Below, piece after piece: positions 36,150 to 45,004 of a stretch of 64,000 nt of DNA. The stretch lies in assembly GCF_021228795.1 (NCBI RefSeq), contig NZ_CP089309.1:992001-1056000 (forward strand). The letters run 5' to 3'. Position 1 is the stretch's first letter, and every line of letters starts with the position of its first letter. The notes beneath the pieces were generated by a model that was not told the origin of the DNA, made no database searches, and worked only from the letters and a program-made list of their open reading frames with translations. A program made the position numbers and the translations under genes. Source of the stretch: Thiocapsa bogorovii. Its GTDB lineage: Bacteria; Pseudomonadota; Gammaproteobacteria; Chromatiales; Chromatiaceae.

Positions 36150-36376
36150 AAACCGCGTCCGGTGTTCTCCAAGAACGTCGAGTCGATAGAGAGGTTAAAG
36201 CACTCTTGAGACGCCGGAGTCGACGCGGTTTAGGATAATAAAAACAATATCTTACAATTCTTGAACCGCGTCGACTCCGACTTCTTTGGGTCGGACGAGG
36301 CAAGACGCAATCCGCGATGTTCGCATATCATTTCGGACGCGGTTCAATTCGCATATCACTCCGAACGCGGTTCAAT
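36150..36376. repeat. Cluster of AACCGCGTC-family repeats after nikR
   Basis: Five related copies: AAACCGCGTCCGG at 36150; a perfect 16-bp inverted pair CGGAGTCGACGCGGTT (36215-36230) / AACCGCGTCGACTCCG (36264-36279) around an AT-rich 33-nt spacer; and two tandem 28-bp units (36321-36348, 36349-36376; three mismatches) each ending ACGCGGTTCAAT. The last unit overlaps the final codons of the transglutaminase gene. Similar motifs recur at 45047 and 45133. Confidence 0.85.
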
Positions 36377-37258
36377 TGGGGTGACGGCTAGGGTTTCTTC
36401 GAGCTCCGGAGTCGATCCGTCGCTGCGACAGGTCTGACGCAGCGGCTGCACGTCGCCTGCATCGCGTCCGACTGCGACGCGCATGTAGGTCGCGTCGGCG
36501 AGCAGCCCCATGGCCGGGTCGACGCCGCGCCAGCCGCCGCCGGGGATCAGCACCTCGGCCCAGTGATGAAGCCGCTGCTCACGCGGCTGCGTGCCCGGCG
36601 GATCTTCATCGTCCGGGTCGAAATAGCTCGCATCCAGATATCCGGACACGAATCGTGCCGGAATGGACCACTGCCGCATGAGAGCAATCAAGAGGTGCGC
36701 CAGATCGGCGGCGCAACCGCGACCGGCGTCGAACAGCGCGGGCAATGCCGCGACCGGCAGCTCGTACTCCGGGTCGAACGGGGTCACCGACTGAATCCAG
36801 GCGCTTGCCTCCTGCACCTGATGGAGGACCGGCCGATCCTCACGCAGCGTCGGCACCCGGTGTCCAGAGATATGCTCGGGCAGCGCGGGGGTCAGCGGCC
36901 CTTGATGCAGGACGAAATCCCAAAGGCGCGGGGCTTGATGAAGGGCGTCGTCGATCCAGGCGCGTTCGCGCTCCTGCGCAATCACTGGGAAGTCGAAGGG
37001 GTTGTGACGGAACGTTTCCACCTCGGCCGTCATGGTGAAGGCGAGCTCTCGGTGCGCACCCATCACTGCGAAGTGATGCGAGAGATTCCCGTACCCGTCC
37101 CGGCAAGCGGCAACGCCCGCGTCGGGTGCCACCGAGAGCTGGATCTGAAGGAGCGACTGACTCTCGTCGTCCCATGGCGCCAGTCGGATCTGGACATGGT
37201 GCTCACGTGCCGGAGCCGCGAAGTGGATCCGACAAACCCGCTCAATCTGATATCTCAC
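36356..37258 (-). CDS. Transglutaminase-like cysteine peptidase family protein
   Basis: A 300-residue protein with the bacterial transglutaminase N-terminal domain (RYQIERVCRIHFAAPAREHHVQIRLAP) and a papain-like transglutaminase core. Putative catalytic residues are C182 (GRGCAADLAHLL), H232 (LHHWAEVLIPG) and D247 (WRGVDPAMG). It is the last gene of a three-gene cassette with an alpha-E protein and a circularly permuted ATP-grasp enzyme, all joined by ATGA overlaps. That cassette has been predicted to make and process peptide-like amide bonds, but its product is unknown. The final codons overlap a dispersed repeat. Confidence 0.9.
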   Translation of the reverse strand: MRYQIERVCRIHFAAPAREHHVQIRLAPWDDESQSLLQIQLSVAPDAGVAACRDGYGNLSHHFAVMGAHRELAFTMTAEVETFRHNPFDFPVIAQERERAWIDDALHQAPRLWDFVLHQGPLTPALPEHISGHRVPTLREDRPVLHQVQEASAWIQSVTPFDPEYELPVAALPALFDAGRGCAADLAHLLIALMRQWSIPARFVSGYLDASYFDPDDEDPPGTQPREQRLHHWAEVLIPGGGWRGVDPAMGLLADATYMRVAVGRDAGDVQPLRQTCRSDGSTPELEETLAVTPIEPRSE

Positions 37259-38223
37259 TGAGCATCATCCCCCAGGTGCGCCTCGAAATAATCACGCTGC
37301 AGCGCCGTGCCGAGATCGGCCAAGAGCCCCAGGAAGTCGTCGAGATACTCATGCAGACCGAGATCCAGAATCCCTTGAGGTGTTGCGCCGTCGAGATGTC
37401 GACGCAGCGCCGCGAGGCGCTCGGGTACTGCTCCGTCCGGCCAGGTCCCGATGCGTGCGAGCGCGCGTTCCATACCGTCCACACAGTAGGCGAGCGAACG
37501 CGGGAAATCCGTGTCGAGCACCACAAATTCGACGACGTCGATCGGCCGGATACCTCCCTGATATGTCCTGCGATAGGCCTCGAACCCGGAAAGCGACTTG
37601 AGCAGCGCACCCCACTGATAGTAGTCCAACGGCGAGCCGACGAGCTTCAGATCCGGCAGCAGCAGGTGATAGCGCGTATCCAGGATGCGCGCGGTCATGT
37701 CTGCGCGCTCCTGGAGACTGCCGAATGCCATGAAGCCGTAGGCTTGACCACGCATCATGGTGCTTTGGGTCAGACCGAAGAAGGCCGCGACCTGGCGATG
37801 GATGAAGGCGTAGAACTCGGCCGCACGCCAAGGCTGCAGCGTCGTCTTCAGATGCTTATCCGCCGAGAGCCACAGTTCGTTGAGCGCCTCCCACATCTCG
37901 CCCGAGATGCGGTCGCGCACCACCCGTGCGTTCTCGCGGGCGAACTTCAAACTGAGCAGGAGCGAGCCCGGATTGTTGCGGTCCTGCGTGAGCAGATGGA
38001 TAACGCGCTGAACCGTCACGCGTCCGTCGGCGTGCATTCCCTCGTAGAGCTCGTCGGCACCCATGATGGTGAGCAGGGGACGCCACTGCATCTCCTCGGT
38101 CGCACCCTCGTCGGCCTCGAGCATGTAGACGACATTGATATCGAGCACCCGCGCGGTATTGTCCGCGCGCTCCAAGTGCCGGGTCATCCAGTACAGCGAT
38201 TCGGCGATGCGACTCAACATCAA
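37255..38223 (-). CDS. Alpha-E domain protein
   Basis: A 322-residue, almost entirely helical protein matching the alpha-E family (MLSRIAESLYWMTRHLERADNTARVLDINVVYML; WEALNELWLS; GLTQSTMMRGQAYGFMAFGSLQERADMTARILDTRYHLL). The function is unknown. Family members are nearly always encoded between a circularly permuted ATP-grasp gene and a transglutaminase gene, as here. ATGA overlaps on both sides indicate coupled translation and probably a complex. Confidence 0.92.
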   Translation of the reverse strand: MMLSRIAESLYWMTRHLERADNTARVLDINVVYMLEADEGATEEMQWRPLLTIMGADELYEGMHADGRVTVQRVIHLLTQDRNNPGSLLLSLKFARENARVVRDRISGEMWEALNELWLSADKHLKTTLQPWRAAEFYAFIHRQVAAFFGLTQSTMMRGQAYGFMAFGSLQERADMTARILDTRYHLLLPDLKLVGSPLDYYQWGALLKSLSGFEAYRRTYQGGIRPIDVVEFVVLDTDFPRSLAYCVDGMERALARIGTWPDGAVPERLAALRRHLDGATPQGILDLGLHEYLDDFLGLLADLGTALQRDYFEAHLGDDAQ

Positions 38224-39629
38224 TCGGCAAGCACCCAGGTGTCTTTGCTGCCCCCGCCCTGCGAGGAGTTCACGACCAAGGATCCCTTGGTCATGGCGAC
38301 CCGGGTCAAACCGCCCGGGACCACCTCGATATCGCTGCCGTAGATGCTGAACGGACGCAGATCGAGATGGCGCGACTCCAGCTCCCCGTCGAGATAGCAG
38401 ATGTGGCGCGAGAGCTGGATTACCGGCTGGGCGATATAGTTGCGCGGGTTCTCTTCGATCTTGCGGGCGAACTCCGCGCGCTGCGCGGTGGTGGACGAGG
38501 GTCCCATCAGCATCCCGTAGCCGCCGGATTCCGCGACCGCCTTGATGACCATCTTCTCCATGTTGTCGAGCACGTACATGCGGTCCTGATGATCGGTCAT
38601 CTGATAGGTCGGAACACTCGGCAGGATGGGTGATTCGCCGAGGTAGTAGCGGATGATGTCCGGGACATAGGCATAGACCGCCTTGTCGTCGGCGATGCCC
38701 GCCCCCGGTGCATTGGCCAAGGCGACGTTGCCGGCACGCCAGGCGTTGATGATCCCGGCCACGCCCAGCTCGGAGTCCGAGCGAAACACCAGCGGATCGA
38801 GGAAGTCGTCGTCGACGCGCCGATAGACCACATCGACCTGCCGCAGACCCTGCGTGGTCTTGAGATAGACCTTGTCGTTCTTGCAGACCAGATCGCGTCC
38901 CTCGGCCAGCTCCACGCCCATCTCTTTGGCGAGAAAAGTGTGCTCGAAATAGGCCGAGTTGAAGATGCCGGGAGTGAGCACGACGATGGTCGCGTCGTCC
39001 GCGCCGCGCGGAGAGAGATGACGCAGCGCCTGCAGCAACAGCGCCGGATAGTGCTCGACCCGGCGGACCCGATAGCGGGCGAAAAATTCGGGCAGGATGC
39101 GCCGCTCCACGATCCGGTTTTCGATCATGTAGGAGACGCCGGATGGGGTGCGCAGGTTGTCCTCGAGGACCAGATAGCGACCGTCCTCGTCGCGGATTAG
39201 ATCCACCCCACTGATGTGGGTGTAGATATCGTGCGGCGGGGTGATATCCATGATCTCGCGCCGGAAATCCTTGCCCCGGTAGATCAGCTCAGGCGGCACG
39301 ACACCGTCCTTGAGGATCCGTTGACCGTGATAGAGATCCTTGAGGAACAGGTTCAGAGCCCGGATGCGCTGCTTAAGTCCGGCCTCGATCTGCGCCCACT
39401 CGATGGCCGTGATGATGCGCGGGAGGATGTCGAACGGCCAGACGCGCTCGATCCCCTCCTCGTCGTTGGAGTAAACGGTGAAGGTCACCCCTTCGGTGTG
39501 CAACGTCAGATGGGCATCGCGAGCCTTGGCCCCAAGGATCTGCTGCCCCGTGGTCTGGATGTGCTCCCACATCGGCAGGTAGTGATCGCGCGGCCGGAAG
39601 TCGTCCTGATAGAACTCGTGGTAGGCCAT
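38220..39629 (-). CDS. Circularly permuted type 2 ATP-grasp protein
   Basis: A protein of about 469 residues. YHEFYQDDFRPRDHY is the family start, LYHGQRILKDGVVPPELI, HISGVDLIRDEDGRYLVLEDNLRTPSGVSYMIENR and VYRRVDDDFLDPLVFRSDSELGV are core ATP-grasp motifs, and GSLVVNSSQGGGSKDTWVL is the conserved C-terminus. It should form amide bonds using ATP; substrates are unknown. The ATG at 39629 gives the usual N-terminus, but in-frame starts run up to 39719. First gene of the ATP-grasp / alpha-E / transglutaminase cassette. Confidence 0.92.
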   Translation of the reverse strand: MAYHEFYQDDFRPRDHYLPMWEHIQTTGQQILGAKARDAHLTLHTEGVTFTVYSNDEEGIERVWPFDILPRIITAIEWAQIEAGLKQRIRALNLFLKDLYHGQRILKDGVVPPELIYRGKDFRREIMDITPPHDIYTHISGVDLIRDEDGRYLVLEDNLRTPSGVSYMIENRIVERRILPEFFARYRVRRVEHYPALLLQALRHLSPRGADDATIVVLTPGIFNSAYFEHTFLAKEMGVELAEGRDLVCKNDKVYLKTTQGLRQVDVVYRRVDDDFLDPLVFRSDSELGVAGIINAWRAGNVALANAPGAGIADDKAVYAYVPDIIRYYLGESPILPSVPTYQMTDHQDRMYVLDNMEKMVIKAVAESGGYGMLMGPSSTTAQRAEFARKIEENPRNYIAQPVIQLSRHICYLDGELESRHLDLRPFSIYGSDIEVVPGGLTRVAMTKGSLVVNSSQGGGSKDTWVLAD

Positions 39630-39907
39630 CGATTGTCCCGCACGTTGCATCTGGATCTGGCCGGCACCGCCGGATTGAAATTGTCTAAGCATCTGCGTGA
39701 ACCCCACAACATGGCCCATAACGGAGAAAACCTGTCAAGAAACGCGCCAACGTCGGGTTCGTCGCGACGCGACGCCAAACCCCTTGTTTCTATGAGACTC
39801 TTTCCACAGGGAGGACGGCATCGCAGCAGCGTGTCGCACCATCGGGGTGCACCGCTATAAGGAGGGACCACAAAACGAGGCACCGACGCACGAAGATCGA
39901 GCGCGCC

Positions 39908-40552
39908 CTACTGAAACCGCTGGCGGAGTGTTTTCAGACCCCGTGCACGCGTCAGCAACACCACCTCGTCACCGATCTGCAGATGCATCTGCGGATCGGC
40001 GAATTTAAGCTCCTCGCCGTTGCGATACACGCAGATCGCCCGCGCGATATCCGGGATTGCCAATTCCTCGAGCGCCGTCGCCGACGCCTCGTCGACCTTG
40101 AACGAAAAGATCCGCGTGTCGCCGCGCAGGATGTCGGAGATGGCGATGATGTCCTGGCCCTCGGCCATGTCGGCGAGATAGCGGCCGACGGTGTGCATCG
40201 GCACCAGCGAGTCGGCGAGACCCAGCTCGGCGCAGATGTGCTCCAGGTCGGGATCTTCAATCTTGGTCACGACCCGTCGATAACCGAGTGAACGTGCGAC
40301 CAGACTGGCGATGATGTTGGACTGATCGTCGTGGGTCAGGCAAAAGAGCAGATCGGTATTCTCGGGATCGGCCTCGCGCAGGATCGCCGGCCGGGTCCCG
40401 TCTCCGTGGATAAAACCCACGTCGAGCTCGTCGCGAAACCGCTCGATCGTCGTCGGATCGCGCTCGACGATGACGACCTCGTGACCGCGCTCCACGAGCA
40501 TCCGTCCGGTGAGCACCGCGAGGGTTCCGCTGCCGATGAAAACGAATCGCAT
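39908..40552 (-). CDS. TrkA-type potassium transport regulatory subunit
   Basis: A 214-residue cytoplasmic protein with one RCK_N domain (MRFVFIGSGTLAVLTGRMLVERGHEVVIVERD, GxGxxG-type nucleotide fold; FIHGDGTRPAILREA) and one RCK_C domain (AICVYRNGEELKFADPQMHLQIGDEVVLLTR). Single-domain size fits KtrA-like or half-TrkA proteins that gate a TrkH/KtrB channel by nucleotide binding. The trkH gene is upstream on the same strand, but 343 nt of repeats separate them, so separate transcription is possible. Confidence 0.9.
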   Translation of the reverse strand: MRFVFIGSGTLAVLTGRMLVERGHEVVIVERDPTTIERFRDELDVGFIHGDGTRPAILREADPENTDLLFCLTHDDQSNIIASLVARSLGYRRVVTKIEDPDLEHICAELGLADSLVPMHTVGRYLADMAEGQDIIAISDILRGDTRIFSFKVDEASATALEELAIPDIARAICVYRNGEELKFADPQMHLQIGDEVVLLTRARGLKTLRQRFQ

Positions 40553-40615
40553 GTCGAGTCCCTCGATGCGGGGAAAGCCTCCGGCTTCCAGCCTCCAGCT
40601 CCCAGCCTTTAGCCT

Positions 40616-40692
40616 TTAGCCGTTAGCCGTTAGCCGTTAGCCGTTAGCCGTTAGCCGTTAGCCGTTAGCCGTTAGCCGTTAGCCGTTAGCCG
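40616..40692. repeat. Heptanucleotide tandem repeat (TTAGCCG)11
   Basis: Eleven perfect TTAGCCG units, preceded by degenerate TTTAGCC/CTCCAGC-like units from about 40586. It lies between trkH and the TrkA-like gene. Unit length equals that of the two tracts near 28.8-28.9 kb, but the unit sequence differs. Confidence 0.97.
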
Positions 40693-40743
40693 TTACTGTA
40701 GTTGATTTCCGGACCTCAGCATCCCGACTACGCATTCCGGCAA

Positions 40744-40846
40744 GACTTGCAGTCGTCCTCTTCCAAGCGTCCTGAGTGCCGGAGGGGGCAAGCTCCATCC
40801 GACCCTATCGGGCCGTCGCGCCGACTGAAGAGGACGACTGCAAGTC
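40744..40846. repeat. Intergenic element with perfect 20-bp inverted ends
   Basis: GACTTGCAGTCGTCCTCTTC (40744-40763) is repeated in perfect inverted form at 40827-40846, with a 63-nt spacer. A 16-nt part of the arm, CTTGCAGTCGTCCTCT, recurs at 57699-57714. Just beyond, GCCGGATCTAGGTTCAA (40883-40899, over the trkH stop) resembles the right end of the element at 54880-55114. Confidence 0.8.
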
Positions 40847-40895
40847 GTCTATCCCGGGAGCTGTCGCCGCTTCGCGACGCCCGCCGGATCTAGGT

Positions 40896-42329
40896 TCAAG
40901 GCTTATACCAAGTCCCCGGAAAGAGCAGAACCAGCAAGGCGATGATCTCCAGACGTCCTGCCAGCATGTTCAGGCTCAGCAGCAGCTTGAGCCAGGGCTC
41001 GAGGTCTGGGCTGGTGACACCCGCGGACAAGCCGACGGTCGCCGTGGCCGAAACCACCTCGAAGAGTGCGTCCAGCGCCGGATAGCCGGCGACAAGAAAG
41101 GCCATCCAGGACCCGAGCACCAGCAGCAAGAACAGCAGGATCAGCACCAAGGCATGCTCGATCTGGAGGCCGTCGAGGGTCCGTCCTGCGATCGCCGGTT
41201 GAACCACGGCATGGCGGGGCAGTTGAACGCGCATTACGGCAAGCTGGATCATGCGGATCAGGATCAGCAGGCGCAGGAGCTTGATCCCGCCGGCCGTGGA
41301 CCCGGCGGCGCCGCCCGTAGCCATCGACAGAATCAGGACACCTTTGGCCGCAGGATTCAGCTCGCTCGAATCCAACGTCGAAAAGCCCGTGGTCGTCTGA
41401 GCGGAACCGGCCTGGAGCAGCGCATCCGCAGGCGACAGACCCCCGAGCCACCAGAGCAGTCCCGTCACCAGGGCGACGGCCACGATCAGCGCCCGCAGCT
41501 CGGGATCGAGCAGAAGGACGACGGGGCCGGACCTCCAAACCCTGTAGTACAAGAAAAGCGGCAAGGCGCCGAGCAGCGACACGCCAAAGAGCGCGAACTG
41601 AGCGCTTCGGCCGAAGCCGGCCAGGCTGTCGGAGACACTGCCGAACCCGCCGGTCGAGATCGCAGCCAGCGTATGAATAACAGCCTCGAAGGGCGACAGA
41701 TCGGTCGGCAGGACCAGAATCAAACCTGCTACCGTGAGCAGCACATAAATTGTAAAGGCACGCCGGGCGTGGATCCGCGTCCCTTGCGGCAGGCTGTCCT
41801 CGTCCGCCCCGGCATCGGCCAGCCGACGCATGTCCTCGCTCCGCCCGAAGGCCAGGGCGAGGGACAAGACCACGATACCCAAGCCGCCGAACCACTGCAT
41901 CCAAGCGCGCGTGAAAAGGAAGGCATCGGAGTGGAGCTCGGGGCTCGGCACCAGACTCAGACCGGTCGTCGTCACGCCCGAGACCGACTCGAACCAGGCA
42001 TCCAAAGGTGACAGACCCTCCGCGGTGAGCGGATAGGTCATGAGGGCCGCTGCGATGATGAAGGTCAGGGCCGTGATCACCAGCGCCTCGTTGGCCTGCA
42101 GAGGCCGGTCGTTCGGGCGGATGAGAGCAAAGGCACCGAGCGCCAAGGCCGGCAGCACAGCGGCGAGCAGGATGCGCCGCGCCAGCTCCCAGTCAAAGGT
42201 CGCCGCCGCGAAGGCCAAAGGCACTGAGAAGAGCACCGCCAGAATCAGCGCAAGCTGACCCAGATGATGCAGCACCATCGCCGGGCGCACCGGCTGCATG
42301 AGCGGCTTGACGGCGGGATGGAAGGACAT
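40896..42329 (-). CDS. trkH: TrkH-family potassium transporter
   Basis: A 477-residue channel-like K+ uptake protein with four M1-P-M2 repeats. The filter-type segments are VSGVTTTGLS, ISTGGFGSVS, AQTTTGFSTL and TATVGLSAGV. GGLGIVVLSLA and ATGGAAGSTAGGIKLLRLLIL are also typical. It should work with a TrkA/KtrA-type subunit, encoded downstream. Its start is 3 nt after the ribonucleotide reductase stop, so the two are likely co-transcribed. The final codons overlap a repeat end. Confidence 0.94.
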   Translation of the reverse strand: MSFHPAVKPLMQPVRPAMVLHHLGQLALILAVLFSVPLAFAAATFDWELARRILLAAVLPALALGAFALIRPNDRPLQANEALVITALTFIIAAALMTYPLTAEGLSPLDAWFESVSGVTTTGLSLVPSPELHSDAFLFTRAWMQWFGGLGIVVLSLALAFGRSEDMRRLADAGADEDSLPQGTRIHARRAFTIYVLLTVAGLILVLPTDLSPFEAVIHTLAAISTGGFGSVSDSLAGFGRSAQFALFGVSLLGALPLFLYYRVWRSGPVVLLLDPELRALIVAVALVTGLLWWLGGLSPADALLQAGSAQTTTGFSTLDSSELNPAAKGVLILSMATGGAAGSTAGGIKLLRLLILIRMIQLAVMRVQLPRHAVVQPAIAGRTLDGLQIEHALVLILLFLLLVLGSWMAFLVAGYPALDALFEVVSATATVGLSAGVTSPDLEPWLKLLLSLNMLAGRLEIIALLVLLFPGTWYKP

Positions 42330-42332
42330 GCC

Positions 42333-44156
42333 TCAGTCCCCGTCCCGCTCCGACGGGCAGCAAGGGCCCGACGCTTCGGGCGTGCGGGCTTCGAGATCGT
42401 CGCTCAGGATCTCGCCGGTCACCGGGTTGGGCCTGAAGGTCGTGCAGCCTTTCAGGCCGAGGTCGTAGGCGCGCCGATAGAGCCGCTCGAAGGACGCGAA
42501 CGGGATCTGCGTCGGCACGTTGATGGTCTTGGAGATGGCATTGTCGACATAGTGCTGAACGGCCGCCTGCATCGCCAAATGCTCCTCCGGTGCCACTTCG
42601 CGCGCGGCGACGAAGGCCGGCGGGCCGGGACGCCGACCGAAGCGCTCGCGCCAGAGCTGAACGGCATGATCTTCGACCCGATGCCGCTCGGAGGTGCCGT
42701 CGCCCGTGCGGACTCGCCGATGTTGCACCCGTGCAAAGACAGGCTCGATACCGCTCGAGAGGTCGTTCGCGAGCAGGCTGATGGTCCCGGTCGGCGCAAT
42801 CGCGGTGAGATGCGAGTTGCGGATCCCGATCGAGGCGATCCCGGCCCGAATGTCCTCGGGCAGTCGCCGCACGAAGGGCGAAGCCAGGTAGGCATCGCGT
42901 ACCAGGTACGGAAACGGACCCTTCTCCAGGGCAAGGGCAACCGAGGTTCGGTAGGCCGCATGACAGACCGTTCGCATCGCCGCCGCCGCCCGATCACGCC
43001 CGGCCGGGCTATCGTAGCGCAATCCCAACATCACGAGCGCATCGGCCAGGCCCGTGATCCCGAGACCGATGCGGCGACTCCCTCGCGCCTGCTCGGCCTG
43101 CTCGGGAAGTGGAAAACGCGACAGATCGATCACCGCATCCAACATCCGCGTCGCGACACCCGCCGCGTCCGCAAGCGCGTCCAGATCGAGCGACGCGTTC
43201 TCGTCGAAGGGCTCCCGCACGAACGCGGTCATGTTGAGCGCGCCCAGATCGCAGGCGCCCCAGCTCGGCAACGGGATCTCGCCACAAGGGTTTGTGGCAC
43301 AGATGCGCTCCCGATAGGCCAGATTGTTCTCGGCGTTGATCCGATCGATGAAGAGCACACCGGGCTCGGCCGCGTCGTAGTTGGCCCGCATGAGGCGCGC
43401 CCAGAGCGCGCGGGCCGGCAGGATGCGCAGAACCGCACACGCGACAGGCGCATCACAGCCGGGCCAGACGCGCATCAGGCGGCCGGGGAAGCGGGCTCGG
43501 TCACGCTGCGCCATCTTCTCGACCGGAAACACCAGCTCCCAAGGCGCATCCGCCGCCAGCGCCTGCATCAAGTCATCCGTGACCAGCACCGAAAGATTGA
43601 AGTTGCGCAGCGCATCGGCGTCCCGCTTAACGTCGATGAAGACCTCGATGTCGGGATGGTCGCAGCGCAGCGTCCCCATCATGGCCCCGCGGCGCACCCC
43701 GGTCGAGAGCAGCGTCGCGCACATGCTGTCCCACAGGCCCATGAAGGACACCGGCCCAGAGGCCGTGCCCCCGACCCGCTCCGCACGCAGACCGGCGGGG
43801 CGCAGCGTGGAAAAGTCGCAACCCACACCCCCGCCCTGCTGCATGGTGAGCGCCGCATCCCGCAGCGCATCGAAGATGCCGGCAAGGTCATCCGGGATCG
43901 GGCCCATGACGAAACAGTTGAACAGGGTCAGGTCCCGATCCACGCCGGCCCCGGCGAGGATCCGCCCGCCCGGCAGAAACCGAAAGCCCGTCAGCAGGTC
44001 CAGATACCGCGCTGCCCAAATTTCTCGATCGACCGGCTCGGCCGATGCCAGCGCGCGCGCAACCCGTTGCCGAGTCGCATCGAGATCGTTCTCGCCTTCG
44101 GCCCGATAGCGGCTCTCCCAGACGAGACGCGAAATTGTCGGCTGCCGGTCGTTCAT
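42333..44156 (-). CDS. nrdJ: Adenosylcobalamin-dependent (class II) ribonucleotide reductase
   Basis: A 607-residue enzyme making deoxyribonucleotides with B12 rather than oxygen, useful in anoxic life. FNCFVMGPIPDDLAGIFDALRDAALTMQQGGGVGCDFS covers the first active-site cysteine region. MGTLRCDHPDIEVFIDVK, the catalytic loop NPCGEIPLPSWGACDLGALN, IAPTGTISLLAN and ISKTINVP are all family motifs, and CCPSER near the C-terminus may carry the shuttle cysteines. Sequence motifs and length fit class II rather than class I. I searched the upstream region for a B12 riboswitch box and saw none. trkH follows 3 nt later. Confidence 0.92.
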   Translation of the reverse strand: MNDRQPTISRLVWESRYRAEGENDLDATRQRVARALASAEPVDREIWAARYLDLLTGFRFLPGGRILAGAGVDRDLTLFNCFVMGPIPDDLAGIFDALRDAALTMQQGGGVGCDFSTLRPAGLRAERVGGTASGPVSFMGLWDSMCATLLSTGVRRGAMMGTLRCDHPDIEVFIDVKRDADALRNFNLSVLVTDDLMQALAADAPWELVFPVEKMAQRDRARFPGRLMRVWPGCDAPVACAVLRILPARALWARLMRANYDAAEPGVLFIDRINAENNLAYRERICATNPCGEIPLPSWGACDLGALNMTAFVREPFDENASLDLDALADAAGVATRMLDAVIDLSRFPLPEQAEQARGSRRIGLGITGLADALVMLGLRYDSPAGRDRAAAAMRTVCHAAYRTSVALALEKGPFPYLVRDAYLASPFVRRLPEDIRAGIASIGIRNSHLTAIAPTGTISLLANDLSSGIEPVFARVQHRRVRTGDGTSERHRVEDHAVQLWRERFGRRPGPPAFVAAREVAPEEHLAMQAAVQHYVDNAISKTINVPTQIPFASFERLYRRAYDLGLKGCTTFRPNPVTGEILSDDLEARTPEASGPCCPSERDGD

Positions 44157-44315
44157 ATCCTGTCAACGTCGCGAAACCATAGCCTGCGGCATGCAGCGAT
44201 CACGGGCCGGATCGAGGCTCCAGACCGATTCAAGACTGGCACATCGACCGGGTTCCGCCAAGACCGGCACGGCGTCGTTCATAAGATCGGCCGACCCGCA
44301 GCAAGGCCATCGCCT

Positions 44316-44378
44316 GAAACATTCCCGGTGTCGCAAGGTCTGGTTGACTCACGCAGCTCGCGTGTCGGGTAATACGCC
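44316..44378 (+). repeat. 63-bp dispersed repeat, copy A (partner at 45982-46045)
   Basis: It shares GAAACATTCCCGG (13 of 13), AGGTCTG, and CTCGCxTGTCGGGTAA (15 of 16) with copy B in the same order and nearly equal spacing. It lies upstream of nrdJ in a 287-nt gene-free gap. Confidence 0.65.
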
Positions 44379-44443
44379 AAGTTGCGACGCCATTCCTGTG
44401 AGCCGAGGCGCTTGCTCGCTTCGCGGTGCGGATCGCTCGAATC

Positions 44444-44947
44444 TTAAAGCGAGTGACTTGGCAGGGGTCCGAAAAACAGCTGCTTGGCCTTTTCCTTGCC
44501 GATCAGGCGCACCAACTCATGCAAGGTGCAGTACATCAGAATCAACAAGAACAGGAGGATCTGAACGGCCCAGAAATGGGGCCAGATGATCTCGGCGAGC
44601 AGTTTCTCGTTGCCCGCGACCAAACCGCCTGCTTGTCTCGCGAAGTCGAAGAGCCGCTCCGCATAATGCACCGCCGCCGCGACCATCTGATACAGCAGCG
44701 TCTTCCAGACCACGTTGTAGATCAGCGGTTTTTTGGGATAACGATTGATAATGGGCAGCAAGTCGGCGATCAGCACGGCCTTGCCCAGGATGAGGGCAGC
44801 GAGTGCAACCGATAACGATGTCGTAGCCCGGATGCCGGTCCCCTCGAGCATCAAGACGCGGATCACGACCACCAGGTGCAGGGCGACGAAGAAGTAGAGC
44901 GTCGGCGGCAGGATCGCCAAAAACTCCTCTTTAAGCTTGGTGAGCAT
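44444..44947 (-). CDS. Conserved four-helix membrane protein of unknown function
   Basis: A 167-residue protein with four predicted helices (ILPPTLYFFVALHLVVVIRVLML; LSVALAALILGKAVLIADLLPII; VVWKTLLYQMVAAAVHYAERLF; FWAVQILLFLLILMYCTLHELVRL). Conserved-looking charged positions sit at helix ends (GKAVLIAD, NRYPKKPLIYN). I believe similar proteins occur in other proteobacteria, but no function is known to me. The ATG at 44947 is chosen because MLTKLKEEFLAIL begins the conserved part; the upstream extension is low-complexity. No clear ribosome binding site. Confidence 0.7.
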   Translation of the reverse strand: MLTKLKEEFLAILPPTLYFFVALHLVVVIRVLMLEGTGIRATTSLSVALAALILGKAVLIADLLPIINRYPKKPLIYNVVWKTLLYQMVAAAVHYAERLFDFARQAGGLVAGNEKLLAEIIWPHFWAVQILLFLLILMYCTLHELVRLIGKEKAKQLFFGPLPSHSL

Positions 44948-45004
44948 TTTATTCGTGGTGTCCGCTGTTCGTGCCGGACGGAATACCCGGCGCCGTTGGG
45001 GTCT

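Noticed and set aside
38220-39719. The longer N-terminus of the ATP-grasp protein (start at 39719)
   Set aside because: The extra 30 residues are low-complexity and outside the usual family start; the ATG at 39629 was preferred.
40616-40692. Short regular repeats considered as a CRISPR array
   Set aside because: The unit is 7 bp with no spacers, and no cas genes are present.
44157-44443. Possible cobalamin riboswitch upstream of the B12-dependent ribonucleotide reductase
   Set aside because: I looked for the B12-box (GCCACTG) on the transcribed strand and did not see it or the surrounding conserved stems.
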